A stretch of 64,000 bases of DNA. Source: Pseudopithomyces maydicus (Eukaryota > Ascomycota > Dothideomycetes > Pleosporales > Didymosphaeriaceae). Below the pieces are notes generated by a model. The model did not search any database and had not been told where the DNA came from. It was given only the letters and a program-made list of their open reading frames with translations. Position 1 is the stretch's first letter; every line of letters begins with the position of its first letter. The stretch covers positions 2,604,001-2,668,000 of the forward strand of contig JANTUC010000003.1 in assembly GCA_026873275.1 (NCBI GenBank), given 5' to 3'. A program made the position numbers and the translations under genes. Below, piece by piece: positions 11,279 to 23,943 of the stretch.

Positions 11279-11687
11279 GGCGGAACAAATGCGTCTTTTG
11301 GGTGATGGTGCTTGCCATCCTCGAGTATCCTACTCTTGCCATATTCGAGAGATTCTGACGCACGGACCATGATTAGCGCGGCGCAGCGCGGCGCGACGCG
11401 TCCGCGACATGTCGAGGGGCTCCACGCTTTCCTTTTGTGCCTTCACTCCGATTGGCCAGACCTGACATTGATCAGACCTTCGACACTTTCCTTGTCGCCG
11501 CGCAGAGGTCCTCGAGAGACTTTTTGTTTTTGCTCACTTTCCTTTTGTCGTTGCATCGGGATTATAATCAGTTGGACAGCACAAACGCCTTCCACGCGCT
11601 GACGACCAGCACGCCGCTGAGACGCCGCATTACGCATAGTGAATCACAACCACCTATACGCGCTCGAAGACGCTGCATGTCGCAACT
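11279..11687. promoter_or_regulatory. Shared divergent promoter of MRM1 and the Mit1-like gene
   Basis: 409 bp separate the two start codons, which point away from each other, so the regulatory sequence must be shared or overlapping. No TATA box is obvious. A GC-palindrome-like stretch (gcgcggcgcagcgcggcgcg) lies near 11373-11397, and CT-rich DNA precedes the Mit1 start. Confidence 0.5.
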
Positions 11688-14600
11688 ATGGCTCCCGCAA
11701 CACATTCCTCTAGCGAAGAGGATGAAATAGACCTTATGCGATCTTTTCAAAAAGGCGCTGAGGGCAACGCGCAAAAGAAGAAACAGCAATCGTTTTCGCT
11801 TGGCAGCTTCACGTCAAATGGAACGTCGGTAGTCGACGACTCGGATTCTCTACACTCGGGACAGGGACGTCGAACGCTCGCAGGTGTACGGGTTTCGCCA
11901 GTCCGAGACCGCGAAGAGTATATCTATTATGATGGCGAAGACACTGTTCACTGTATCCGACGGGAGATCTCGAGGCGTGGCAATCTTCTGTATGAGGTTG
12001 AACTTGTAAACGGCACGGACAGGCAGGTAAGTTGAGCGAGCAGCGCGCTTTTCGTTTGGTGCTCTTTTACATATGCAAGTAAAGTTGCTTGAGTTTATTA
12101 CTTCAAAGTTGAAAGTCTCCAAGCTAACATATAAATACCAGGTCTCCTTCGAAGATCTTCTTTCCCTCGACAACGGTCCTGAGGCACTCGATACCTTCCA
12201 ACGCAACAACGACGGAGTTGCAGACTCTGACAGCCCCGACAGCGACATGAGAGACTCACGGTTACGGAGCAGGGTCAACAAGACTAAGCATGATGGCTTC
12301 ATAAGTGTTGAAGGACTCGACTTATCTTCAGATGAAGAAGTTCAGGAGCGGAAGCAGCGCAGAGGGCGCCCCAGCGCTGTGCAGCATGGCAGTGGTAGAA
12401 ACAGCATGACCTCTCGCCGGACTACCGCCTTCGACTCTTCTGAGAGCGAGAGCGACGCGTCTGCCCCGAAACGCCGACATCGACGCCGCAAGGCACCACA
12501 GGAACCTATGCGCCGCTCTAGCAGGAGGAGACATACCGCAGCATATGAAGATGATGAGGACGACGATGACGATGAGGATAACGATCAGGACGATGACGAC
12601 AATTCCAGTATTGACCTCTTACAGTCGGATCTTGCGCCCCGAAAGCGCAAGCGAGGACGTCCGGCAGGACCGCCTAAACCTGAGAAAGTGCCTCGAGTCG
12701 GCGAGCGGCAATCAGGACGGGCCACTCGTGCACAGAACAACATGGAAGAAGCCGACATCGACGATATCTACCGATCCGACTCTGATGTACCCAAGGTGGC
12801 CACAATCAAGATCACCAACGCCAAAGAAACTTTTGAGACTCTTCCGCGAACTAATCTGTTCAGATCTCGTCACGTAGAGGCATGTGAGGTATGCAAAAGC
12901 GGTAACAATGTTGCTCCTCTCATATACTGCCAAGGATGCTCCTGCTCGTACCACAAAAATTGCATCGGCAATCGATCTTCACGCGACCATCTTGTCACGA
13001 AGGTATCTGATGAATATTATATTCTACAGTGCCGACGATGCGTCAACATCTACCGAAAGAAAGACAAGGCTGCGCCTGATCTATCCATGTGTCAAGATTG
13101 CCACCACAGTAATCCTGCTTGTGAACCATTCCGACCCCGAAAGACTACTGTGCAGGAGCAAAAGGATCGGGACGCGAACAATGGTGTGGATCCCGTTGTT
13201 GCTGTTTCTTCCAATCTCATCAACAATGCTCGCAATGTGTTGTTCCGTTGCAGCCGATGCGCTCGTGCATGGCATTATCATCATCTGCCGCCTCTATCGC
13301 CGTATGCAATCGACATACAGCGAGACGAAGACGAGACCGCCGATGAGCGCTTCTTAGAGTACTCGAAGATATGGGTGTGCAAGGACTGCAAAGACACCGA
13401 GGGCAAGAGTGTTGAAAGCATCATTGCTTGGCGACCCTCAGATGTCGAGACATACCAACCTGGTACCTCCTGCTATGAAATCTCCGAGGATGAAAAGCAA
13501 TATCTCGTTAAATGGAAGGAAATGTCATACTTTCGGGCAGCATGGTTCTCGGGTGCTTGGACATGGGGCGTCACAGCACCTCAGTCGCGAACCAAGTTCT
13601 TTGAGCACGAGTCAGGCCCCAAGATGCGTACCGAGGACGCGATTCCGGAGGAGTTTCTTCGAATCGATATCGTCCTGGACATTAAATTTACCAGCTATGT
13701 AGATGTTCGCAGCGAGGAAATCGACAAAGCCCGCATCAAAGAGGTCGACCAAGCCCTGGTCAAGTACAAGGGACTCGGATACGAGGACGCCGTCTGGGAA
13801 AAGGCTCCAACCTCCGAAGATGGCGATCGATGGCTTGATTTCGTAGCTGCGTACAATGATTGGGTCGCAGGTCGTTATCTTCGCTATCCCAAGCAAGGGC
13901 CACTCAAAGCCCGCTTAGAAAAGGCTCGCGCTGGGCCATTTAACGCTCTCGAAAAGAAGAAACAGCCCGAATGTCTTGTCGGCGGAGAACTCATGAATTA
14001 CCAACTCGACGGCCTCAACTGGATCTACTACCAGTGGTATCTGCAGAAGAATGGTATTCTCGCAGACGAAATGGGTCTGGGCAAGACAATTCAAGTGATT
14101 GCATTCATGGCAGCGCTTGTTGAAGACCACAGCTGTTACCCGTTCCTGATTGTTGTCCCAAACGCCACGGCCGCTAATTGGCGTCGAGAAATCAAACAGT
14201 GGGTGCCGTCATTACGTGTGGTCACCTTCTTTGGCGGAGAGAAGCCTCGTGAGATGGCTCGGAAATACGAAATGTACCCAGAGGGATCCAAGGATCTTCG
14301 TGCGCACATTGTTGTAACATCTTACGAGACAGCTATTGATCCAGGTGCTCGAAGGTTGTTCAAAAGCGTGAGCTGGGCTGGTCTCATTGTTGATGAAGGT
14401 CAGCGATTGAAGAACGATAAGAGCCAGAGCCACGAAGCACTAGCTGCTATTAGGACCCCGTTTAGGCTGCTCTTAACGGGTACACCTCTTCAAAATAACG
14501 CCCGGGAATTGTTTAATCTTCTTCAATTCCTCGACGATAACATTGATGCAGCAGAGCTGGAGGAGAAGTACGCAGAGATGACAGCAGAAAACGTTCGAGA

Positions 14601-17165
14601 ATTACACGATCAGATTCGACCCTATATTCTCCGACGGACCAAAGCACAAGTTCTCACATTCCTTCCTCCATTGGGCCAAGTTATTGTCCCCGTCTCCATG
14701 AGCGTGCTGCAGAAGAGCTTGTACAAGTCAATTCTAGCAAGGAACCCAGAATTGCTCAAAGCTCTCTTTACGAGCGGCGCCACGCGGACGAAAGAGCGAG
14801 CAAACTTGAGCAACATCCTCATGCAGCTTCGAAAGTGCCTATGTCATCCTTTTGTTTACGAGTCCGAGATCGAAGAACGTACTGATATTCAAGCGGTGTC
14901 TCACCGTAATCTGGTCGAGGCCTCGGCCAAATTTCAGCTTTTGGAGCTTCTGTTACCCAAGCTGAAGGAGCGTGGTCACCGCGTATTGATTTTCAGTCAA
15001 TTCTTGGATATGCTCATGCTCATGGAGGACTTTTTAGATGGGATGCAGATGCCGTACACGCGTCTAGATGGAAACACGCGTCCCTTGGAAAAGCAAAAAC
15101 GCATTGATCTATTCAATGCTCCGGACTCACCACTGTTCGCATTTCTCATATCCACTCGAGCTGGCGGTGTTGGAATCAATCTTGCAACGGCAGACACGGT
15201 CATTATACTCGATCCCGATTTCAATCCTCATCAAGATCTGCAAGCTATCTCGCGCGCCCATCGAATCGGCCAGAAGAATAAGGTCTTGTGCTTCCAACTC
15301 ATGACGCGTAGCAGTTGTGAAGAAAAGATTGTGCAGATGGGCCGTAAGAAGATGGCTCTTGATCACGTTGTAGTGGAACAAATGGGTGAACAGAAGATCG
15401 AGGACGAAGACGTCGACTCAATCCTCAAATTTGGAGCGGCTGAACTGTTCAAGGATGAAAATGCCGACCACGATATCCGCTACGACGATGCGTCCATTGA
15501 CAAACTCTTGGATCGAAGTCAAATCGAGAACACGCGGATCAGTAACGACGCATCTGCAGAATCCCAATTTAGTTTTGCTCGTGTTTGGGCAAATGACCAA
15601 GGCACTCTTCAAGATGATTTGGACACTCCGGAAGAAGAAGTCGCGCCTCCAGATCCTGGCGTATGGGACAAGATCTTGCAAGAACGTCGAGAGATTGCAG
15701 CAGCTGAAGCCTTGGCACGGGCTGAAGCTCTAGGCCGGGGCAAGCGTAATAGAGCGGTAAGTGGTCTCAGATAACATGATGATGCTCAAGCTAACTGAAT
15801 CAGGTTGTGAACTACGAAGCCGATGCGACCAGAAAGGCTGTTGAAGGCAGCGACATTGAGAGTCTCCCTCCTTCTCCGGTCAAGACCGTCAAGATTGACA
15901 AGCGATTTCGGAAGCAGCGAGATCGTTCACAGTCTGGAGACGACACTGACTTCCGCGTGACCTCCGACGAGGAGGAGTCTGATGGCCAGAACAGTGGTAC
16001 GGAGGATGTCGATTCCGAGTTGAACAACCTCGATACCGCCGCTGCCCAGCAAGGTACCACAGCAGGCCGAAAGTCGCTGTATGACCAACACAACAAAGGT
16101 GCGTCCCGATCTTCATCATCCAGAATCACTCCAAAGTCAAAGTCAACCCCCAAGAAGACCACTCCTACAAGCAAGAGCCCTCCCGTCTTTCCTTCAATCA
16201 CGCTCTTTTCTTCACCCTCAAAGGTGGTCAAGGGTAAGACGGGAGCGCGCCGTATTGCAAAGTTCCATTCTCCTCACAAGAAATATGGCTCAGTTCTGAT
16301 CTCCAAAGGCCCCCCACCACTTCAAAACCCTGTAGACCTCCCACGAGATAAACCAGAACAACGAAAATCAGAACAACGAAAGCCAAAAACCAATCCTGCA
16401 GTCAAACCTTTCGAACGCGCCAAGATTCCTGTCCGCTCCCATGCCAACAATGACTATCGGCAACACGTCAATGTCATCTGTCCTGCTTGCTACGAACTGC
16501 ATCCACAGGGTGCTTGCCCGCTCAAGGTCGCCGGAGTCGAACATTGTGGTCTCTGTGGCCTAGCCCACTTCGGCATCGGTCGCACTTGTCCGCACATCAA
16601 GTCCGAAACCCAGGTTCGCGAGATGTTGATTGCGCTCAAGAGCTCGCCCGAGAAGAAGGAGTTGGTCGACATGGCTATCAAATATCTGCGTGGTGTGAAG
16701 GGTCATCTTGTCCAGCATAAAAAGAAGGAGAAGGAGGCGGCCACAGGGACGGGGATGATCACAGGGACGGCAGGTGGTACGCCCTTCATGCCGGAGCAGC
16801 CCACGGACCCAGGAAATCCGCAGACGACTGTGATGACTATGGGGACGGCTGGCGGTATGCCCTACATGCTTGACGAGCCTGTGAATCCAGGACAGCAGCA
16901 GGCCAATATGTACAACTCCAACCAGGGTCAGGGTTTCAATACTTCACGCGAAGCCAATCCCTATCAATCTCCATATCCGACTGGTCCTGGCAATGCTGGC
17001 CACCGAGCTCCAACACAGCCCGCACAACATGTTCCAGGTGGCGCAGGAAATTCATCGAAACACGGCGGTCACCAGCGGGGGTCGGCGCGGCCATCAGATG
17101 CTGCACAGATCGATGATCAACATGTCGAGAGTGCGTTGCGTGGTTTCTTAGGCCGTACCGGCTAA
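11688..17165 (+). CDS. mit1: Chromodomain-SNF2 remodelling ATPase, Mit1/CHD type (1771 aa)
   Basis: The exons are 11688-12026, 12142-15756 and 15804-17165; both introns have GTAAGT donors and GCTAAC branches. Domains in order: a short N-terminal region, an acidic and AT-hook-like segment (RKRKRGRPAGPP), a PHD-like cysteine cluster (about residues 361-490), two chromodomain-like blocks (LVKWKEMSY near 563 and LVKYKGLGY near 649), SNF2 ATPase (GILADEMGLGKT near 751; DEGQ near 863) and helicase-C (STRAGGVGINLA near 1115; RAHRIGQ near 1150). The C-terminal part has a Cys/His cluster (CPACYELHP, CGLCGLAHFGIGRTCPHI, about 1544-1585), as in fission-yeast Mit1 of the heterochromatin complex SHREC. 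Motif II is DEGQ rather than DEAH. Near the C-terminus a ~35-residue unit with GTAGGxPxM and P-NPG is present twice. A role in nucleosome positioning and silencing is inferred from the family. Confidence 0.88.
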
Positions 17166-17522
17166 GATTGCTCCATACGCGTATGGAAAGGTCAATTCGG
17201 GGTTTAGGTGCACTGGCGTTTAACTATATACCATTTCGTGGTGGGCTGGCAAGGAACTCCGACATTGATTTTGTTTGGCGAATGCATGGTTGCCTTATCC
17301 GAGGCAGGTTATTGAGGTACAATTGGGGGATGCATCATGTGCAAGCGTTCCATCGTAGGTAGATGGAATTGCTCAGCAGGGGAAATTGCATAACCCCACC
17401 TGCTTAAATCGGAATATACCTAATTAAAAAATGCACAAACAAGGGTTTCAGGAAAAACACCTGGCCAATCTTCGTACTGCTATGTGACTAGTCCATGGTC
17501 ATGTTGTAACCGTACTTCCCTT
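17166..17522. other. Convergent 3' intergenic region
   Basis: 357 bp lie between the convergent ends of the Mit1-like and helicase genes. I see only 3' flanking sequence here, with A-rich stretches near 17425. Confidence 0.5.
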
Positions 17523-20413
17523 CTAATCATGCTCTTGCTCGGACTCTCCGTCCTCGCCATCATCTTCGCCATCATCCTCGACTTCGTCTTCATCATCATA
17601 CCCGTCCTCATCACTCTCCTCATCTAACGCCTCTCTCAAACTCTCCACCCAAGCCTCATACTCACTATCATACCCATCCTCCAACCTAGCCGCTCCACCA
17701 CCCAGCACTCTCTTCTCACTGCCATCTGCCATCCTCACCTCCTTCGTCACCAACGCTTTCTCCAACACCCCTATCTTCTCATCTTCATACCCCTCCATCT
17801 CCTTCCCACTCCCACCTTTGTCCCCTCTAACCAACCCATTCCTCCAACAAAACGCCAAAAAGGCCCTCCAACTCTCATCCTCTACCAGCGCCTCCCCCTC
17901 CCCAACACAACCAGCGCCTCCCTCGCCCTCGTAATCGCTACATTCATCTTCCTAGGCTGTCCAATCAGTCCCAGTCCCCTTTCCACATCCTCCTTCACAA
18001 ACCTCCCACCCATCGTCCTCGTCGTCGCAATAATGACAACGCGCTTCTCCAGCCCCTGAAACGCCTCCAACGGCCCAATGTCCACGTCCCAAAGCCAAAC
18101 TCCGACGAGCGCATCACGGAGCGGATACGCCGGACCTGCGCGGCAAACGGCGAGATGATGGCGATGTCGGAGGGGCGCACGGCGTCGTGGCGTATCAAGT
18201 GGGCGGCGGTCGCGCACGCGAGGTGCGCTTCGCGCTGGTTGAACCAGCCGCCGCCGTCGCGCTCGATGTCTTCCTCGTGGGTGTGTGGGATGAAGAGGAC
18301 GGGCCAGCCGGGGTGGGGCCAGAGGGTCGAGTTCTGGAGCGGGGTGTTTGGGGTCGCGGCTTCGGGGATGAGGGTGTCGGCGTAGAAGAGGGAGCTCGGT
18401 ACTGAGAGGATGGCGGGGTGGGAGCGGTAGTTTCGGATCAGGTTTGTGAACGCTGGGTAGGGGAGGGGTAGCATCGATTCTTTTAACACGGGGGGACCGG
18501 AGGACGGCTTCCTGTTTGAGCGGGAGAGGGGGTGCGATTTGTAGATGGGTAGGTCGAACAGGCGGGCGAAGAGGGATTGGGAGAAGTGCGGGTCCTGGGA
18601 GGCGGTTTTGGGGCCTAGTTGCTTTTCATCGCCGGCGAGGACGAAGGCTGGGAGGGGCATGGTGGCGGGGTAGGTGACTGGTGGACAGGCTGTGGTGAGG
18701 GCGGAAAGGATGTCGAGTTCGGTGCTCTGGGCGGCTTCGTCGAGGAGAAGGGCGCCCCAATGGAGGTTTGGTGATGTGGGTGGGGATTCAGCGTGGAAGG
18801 CTTCGAGCATGTTTTTTTCGAAGTGCCAGAGGTCGTTATTGGTTAGACGGGCGTCGACTAGGATTGCGGCGTCCTTGCATGATGTGACGACGATGTTATA
18901 TGCCATGAATTGTCTGAAGGGTGGGAGAGTAAACATGTCGTCCTCTAGGTATGTGTGTTGCATCAATGTTTGAGGCACTTCGTTGTCTGCTCGCCATGGG
19001 CCATTTAGACGTAGAAGTTGTGTTGGGTTCAAATATTTCCCAAGACGGAGAGCTAGAGTGTCGGCGGCAGATTCCGAAGGAGCACATATCAAAATGTGGT
19101 CGGTGATATGGCCGTTTAGTAATTGCATGGCGATCTCGACAATGGTTTTAGTTTTACCTGTGCCCGGAGGGCCTGAGATAAGATAGGGTACGCAGCCATA
19201 GTCATTTATACACACTGAATTCACAGCGTGGGCTTGCTCGTAGTTAATGGCAGGATCAAACAGTGGTCGCTGAGGAATCGTGCGCAACGTAGTCAGGATT
19301 TTTCCATCTGACTCGGTAGGGAAAAGCATACGCCGTATCCAGTCGTTTTTCTCAAGCTTCATGCTACTCCCATTGCGCTCTGTGGCTTCACCCACTGGTC
19401 GATTTTCCGTGGCAACGGAACTTTCCATTCTTGTCGCTAGTTGATGCTGTCGATTGACGTGCCCAGTATGTCCGTTCGGTCGTTCCTTGTTTTCTCTAGC
19501 CGCCCCTAGAGCGTTGTGAATGAACACTAGGGCATCGCGACACGAATTTATCGTCCGTTTTCGTAAAGGAAACACTGCGTTGACAACGATGGGAAGGGCC
19601 GTTGGATAAACCACATTTGGGTGAACTAACTCCTGCATCCCGTCAACTCTCAAGTAGACGGTCTCCTCAGTGCGGTGTATGCCGTAAACACAGGCATGCA
19701 GGATCGAACCTGTCCACGATCGCGAAAATGTTCCGTTCTGGTGCAGGAAGTTTCCAAATTGATCTACGAAAAGTTGTCTTAGCTCAATGGTATCTCCCAA
19801 TTCAACGTGCGGGGTTTCTTCTCGTAGTCCCGGTACCGATATAGAGAACAAGATATGTCGGGTTCGGTTCCTTCCTCCAGGCCACACTTGGCGAACAAAA
19901 GTCTTGTATAGCGAGAAGCCTTCGTTCTTTGCTTCCTGGGCAGCAATTTCCGTTCGCCAAACCGTAGCAAAATATCCGAGATAATTATCTGCACGAAGTT
20001 CATCTGAACTTGTTAACATCTCTGGTTTCAGCGCAGTGGCAGGGGCCCGGTGAGGCAGGAAACTGTAACCTGCAAAAGTGCTAATATAGCGCAGGTAATC
20101 AATGAAGTGCCGCGAAGGTGCTTCGTGTATCGTCCCTGGTTCTTTGTTGATCTTCTTCCACTCTTCAGGGATGAAAGGCTTCGCGTACACATGATGTTTT
20201 TCAATCCGAAAATCTTGAACCGCTTTCTGCGGTGGGAATGCATGGTCCATCGTGTCAATCATATGCAGCCGGAAGGAGCCACTGAGCTGGTAAGAACACA
20301 AATATCGTGTTGACAATAATAGAGCCGCTCTATAGTCTATGGCGGGTTACCTTCGTGTCTCTAACAACGCTATGTTCATAGCGTGCGCAAGACCGAGATG
20401 GCTCTTCCGATGC
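17523..20413 (-). CDS. SF1 helicase of the Upf1/MOV10 type, two homopolymer frameshifts
   Basis: The main frame has its first ATG at 20262, but splice signals suggest an upstream exon at 20351-20413, joined by intron 20287-20350 to 20286 in frame (RDTK|LSGSFRL); the true start was not found. Superfamily 1 motifs are clear: GPPGTGKTKTIVEIAM, LLLDEAAQSTELDIL, AGDEKQLGP, NYRSHPAILSVPSSLFY, DIGPLEAFQGLEKRVVIIAT and QPRKMNVAITRAREALVVLG. The C-terminus is a long Asp/Glu run. Such helicases unwind RNA or RNP with 5'-3' polarity in decay or silencing; the role here is inference. Two breaks interrupt the last third: near 18088-18096 (AAA on + strand, before WDVDIGPL) and at 17900-17903 (CCCC on + strand). 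Each is cured by one base, and the sequence on both sides is well conserved, so I judge these to be sequence errors rather than decay. Confidence 0.8.
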
Positions 20414-22800
20414 CTAGACTTCGTCTCAGCTGTCCAGTTAACAAGACCTTGCGATAAGGTGTGGTATACCAATTCGCATCAACGAAACAGATCCTTGCCA
20501 CTATCCTGGGGTTTCTCAGGCTTGGAAGATTGGGAATCAGCGTATGCAACGATTTAATTACGCTGTATACCCTTCAAAAAGGGCGTTTGCGCATATAGAT
20601 TCTTACTCTTTCTTTCAGAGCCAGCGCATCCTGTGATGCTGTCCAAGCAAACTTTAGGCAGCCGCAGCCTCGTCCAGCAATCTAGCAGGCACCCAGGAAC
20701 ATACACCTGTGAATCTGATGTTTTCCGGAAGAAATCGATACCCAAGGAAACTCTCTGATCTCTTTCTTCAAAAAAGGTTTTATATCTTTTGCGGATCCGG
20801 TGCTCTGGTGTGTTACCACCTAGGCTGGCGCAATGGTCCGTAATGGTGGTCTTCAATTATTGCTCCTTAAACTCCAAGAAACCTATCTTTATGAGCGCAT
20901 CGGTACTATAATTGTTGGTGAAGCACAAGTTGAGCGAGATTCAATACTCGGCGATGGAATACATACCGTGGCTCTGTCTTCGGAAGCGGACATGAGATAT
21001 CGGAAATGCACGTATGTAAGACGTGACCAGAAACACTTTAGCGCAACTTTAACGATCTATGCGCTTGTCCTAATATGACTAGCGTATTAACACCGCAACC
21101 AGTGTGGCGAGAACCAATAAGCTTTGACCATTGGGCGTTGGGCTCTCCCAACCTAACACCGCTGCACTCGCCGAAAGTCGAAACCGCAATTGTGGCTACG
21201 AACAAAGACGTGGAAGTATACCCGTCTAGCTATTGTATCTAAGGAGTGAGTAGATGGAAAGTTTGATGAGGGATAAGCCAGTGCCTATATGTATAAGGGC
21301 TAATACCTAACCATTATTCACAGATTGGGTATCAATGTAGCAGAACAGAATTGGGTGCTTATACGAATAGCGTTATACATTCTCGGCTCCGAATTTATGT
21401 GCATTCAAACTTCGAGGCTTGATCACAGATGCTCGTATCTGCTTGTTTACTCAGAAACTTTAGGCCTCAGCAGTTATGCTGCACTGCTTCCATAGCATAT
21501 CTTTTTAACATGGCACTGTTTTTGAGCCTACACTAGCTGATTTATGTTCTTTGTATCATTTCACTCGTACAATAGATTTTTAGATCAAATCTTTGTAGTT
21601 GAGGTTTCTCGACAAATAGGCGCCTAAGCTTACAAAAATGGCGGCGTGGAACTGTTGAATGATGCGATATGCCTTGGACATATTATCATAGTGTATTGGG
21701 CTCGCCACTTCTTCTTTCACGTCCAGTGATGCATTAATTGTGTTGTGAAATTTGACAACCCGTAATCGCAACTACCCCTCCACAAAGGATTGTTTCTCGC
21801 TGTTGATAGTACGCTAACAGCACAGTTAGGACCGCAACCGCTTATGACAGGTAGGATCCGAGTCCGAATCTTGTGAAACATGTGTTAGATGCTCTTGTTA
21901 CCTATAGCTGCTGGAAATTTCGCAGCGTACCGAGTCCCGGGTCTACTTGTCAACGTCGCCGCCATCCTACGAAGCCATCCTCTGAAGTTGGCACTATGTT
22001 CTACGTATACCGCCTGATCCCGCCTTGTTTCAAGTCTACTTAGCAATTTTATTACACCATAAAGTGATTCATAATATCAGGTGACAGTACGGATTCTTGA
22101 GTTCTAAAGTAACGTGCTGATTCAAGACTGTGAGATGCGATAGGCAGAGCCATATCTTGTGAATCCTTGACGCTGGTGAAACCTGTGCAGCTATTCATTC
22201 ATTGAATTTTGTGAGAGCGACCAGCTTCCCCGCAGCGGGCCCATTGGTGAAGCGCATGATCAGGAAGCTAGCGGTGCTATCATTTGCCAGCGCAGGGGCT
22301 TTAGGTAACACGATAGGCCTTCTGATGGACAGAGCTTCAAAGCTGGACACCCAATTCCATGATTTGGGGCGGAGTCAGGACCACTGTGAATTTCTCGAGG
22401 GGCTTAGGACTGCCCAACCATCACAGCAGGCCAGGCAACTGCAGTGTCGCGCGAATCCCAACCGGTGTGGGCCAGGGGTGCGTGAAGTAGCGATCTCGCT
22501 GCTCCGTTTGCTCTTCACCCGACCGCCTTCACGTGAGGGCGTCTCGTCAACTAGCTGCTATAGGCTGAAGGGGTCCTAGCGGTCCGCCCTCAGCGCCGTG
22601 GTGAATCACGTATTAGTTCCGTTTGGAGGCTCTGGCGCACTTACCTCTCTCTAGTATAAGAGCTGGCCCGCCCACCTGCCTCCGGATTCCCTCACATCTC
22701 TTGACTGCTATCAGTCTCCGTCCCCATCTATCACTTACTTCGTTCATTTACTCTTGTCTACAAGACTGCCCGTTGTCAGCTGAGTAGTTCATATTTCGCC
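20414..22800. other. Intergenic tract, 2.4 kb
   Basis: No gene supported. An ATG-less leftward frame at 20554-20856 reads without stops for 100 codons and might hold more 5' exons of the helicase, but I found no consistent splice join. The right end is the promoter of the 22.8-kb gene, with a TATAAG at 22655 and a CT-rich run before the ATG. Confidence 0.5.
22655..22660 (+). promoter_or_regulatory. TATA-like element for the 22.8-kb gene
   Basis: TATAAG lies 141 nt upstream of the ATG at 22801, followed by pyrimidine-rich sequence typical of fungal transcription start regions. Confidence 0.4.
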
Positions 22801-23943
22801 ATGTCTGCTTACGACGCGACCACCGCCACTCCCGCCGAAGCTCCAACCTTTGAAGCTCCGAGCTTGAGCACGCAAGGTACACCTGCGCTCGATTACACGC
22901 GCGTCACCTCCCTCTTGAACCCGATGAACCCGCCGGTAGGTACCCAGGCTCCCAATCCCTTCTCTCTGCCCAAAATCTACCATTATCCTGCGCCTGTCAT
23001 TACGAGCGTTCTCCCAGCTATTGGAATCCCCACTGTTGGCACGGCGACTCTAAACCACATCATGCAGTCTCCCCAAATCAAGCCGCAAGACCTGCCTGTC
23101 TCGCCTGCTCCGTCGACTGGAAATACCCCGCCTGCTGAGGCTGCCATTACGAACGACCACATGGATACCGCCTACAACAGCAATAATGAGGGCAGCGAGC
23201 TTTCTGAGGCAGCTGCAGATTCGAACAATGACAACAGCGGCTCCTCGGCCATCGTATCCGCTGGGAGCTTCCGCTGCATGAACGACGAGTTCGAGGAATG
23301 CCGCACCGGTCAAACCACCATGGATCTCTCGCGCAAGGTCATTTCTGACCATTTTGGTCGCAACAAAGCCTGCACGCGCCTCATCACAGACTGGCCGCTG
23401 TTCTGCCGCAAGCACTACCAGCGTGCCACATATAATCAGAAGCTGTGGCAGGCCCGCAAGATCACCCTGATCTTGCGTCAGTTTGACATTATCGAAGATC
23501 AGTTCCCGGGAACGAAATACACCGTTGCTCTCAAGAAGTCTGAGGAGTCACGCTTGAACACCTTCTCCCGCAAGATTGCTGCGGGAGTGGACCCTTCTGT
23601 TGCGACGGCTCTCGTGGCGCCAGAGAAAGGCAAGCACTTTGAGGCTCCCGTGGAAGTCCTCCGCGAGATCGAGCAGTTGAACTATCTGGGTAAGGACAAG
23701 AAGAAGTTCGAGGTTGAGGCGGCTGTCAACTCCATTCGCGACATGCTGGAGAACGAAGACACCGAGCAAGTCCCTTCCATCGAGTTCCTTCCTCAATTGG
23801 ATGCGGATGGTAGGCCCTTCGATGCTAGCAGCCGCAACAAGAAATCGAAGAAGTCCACTCCGCGCGTCTCCGCCAAGGGCGCAATCCAGAAGACTTCTGA
23901 CAAGACGCCCAAGTCCTCAAAGAAGGGCTCGGGCAAGGTCTAG
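22801..23943 (+). CDS. Fungal protein with conserved Cys/His core, function unknown (380 aa)
   Basis: This is an intact single-exon gene with ATG at 22801 and a strong promoter context. Residues 1-150 are Ala/Pro/Thr/Asn-rich and disordered. A compact core at about 155-315 begins GSFRCMNDEFEECRTGQ and contains NKACTRL, then DWPLFCRKHYQRATYN, so four Cys and one His are spaced as they could be for a metal site. It continues into a helical part (ARKITLILRQFDIIEDQFPGTKY). The C-terminal ~45 residues are Lys/Ser-rich. I recall similar cores in uncharacterised Pezizomycotina proteins, some loosely labelled ORP1-like, but no function is established. A nucleic-acid-binding role is possible from the basic tail and Cys/His core; this is speculation. 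Confidence 0.8.
   Translation: MSAYDATTATPAEAPTFEAPSLSTQGTPALDYTRVTSLLNPMNPPVGTQAPNPFSLPKIYHYPAPVITSVLPAIGIPTVGTATLNHIMQSPQIKPQDLPVSPAPSTGNTPPAEAAITNDHMDTAYNSNNEGSELSEAAADSNNDNSGSSAIVSAGSFRCMNDEFEECRTGQTTMDLSRKVISDHFGRNKACTRLITDWPLFCRKHYQRATYNQKLWQARKITLILRQFDIIEDQFPGTKYTVALKKSEESRLNTFSRKIAAGVDPSVATALVAPEKGKHFEAPVEVLREIEQLNYLGKDKKKFEVEAAVNSIRDMLENEDTEQVPSIEFLPQLDADGRPFDASSRNKKSKKSTPRVSAKGAIQKTSDKTPKSSKKGSGKV

Noticed and set aside
17523..18217. Separate small genes at the 3' end of the helicase
   Set aside because: These frames carry helicase motifs V and VI and the acidic tail of the same protein; they are split only by homopolymer frameshifts.
20554..20856. Leftward 100-codon frame upstream of the helicase
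   Set aside because: It contains no ATG at all and none of the donor phases matches the exon at 20351-20413.
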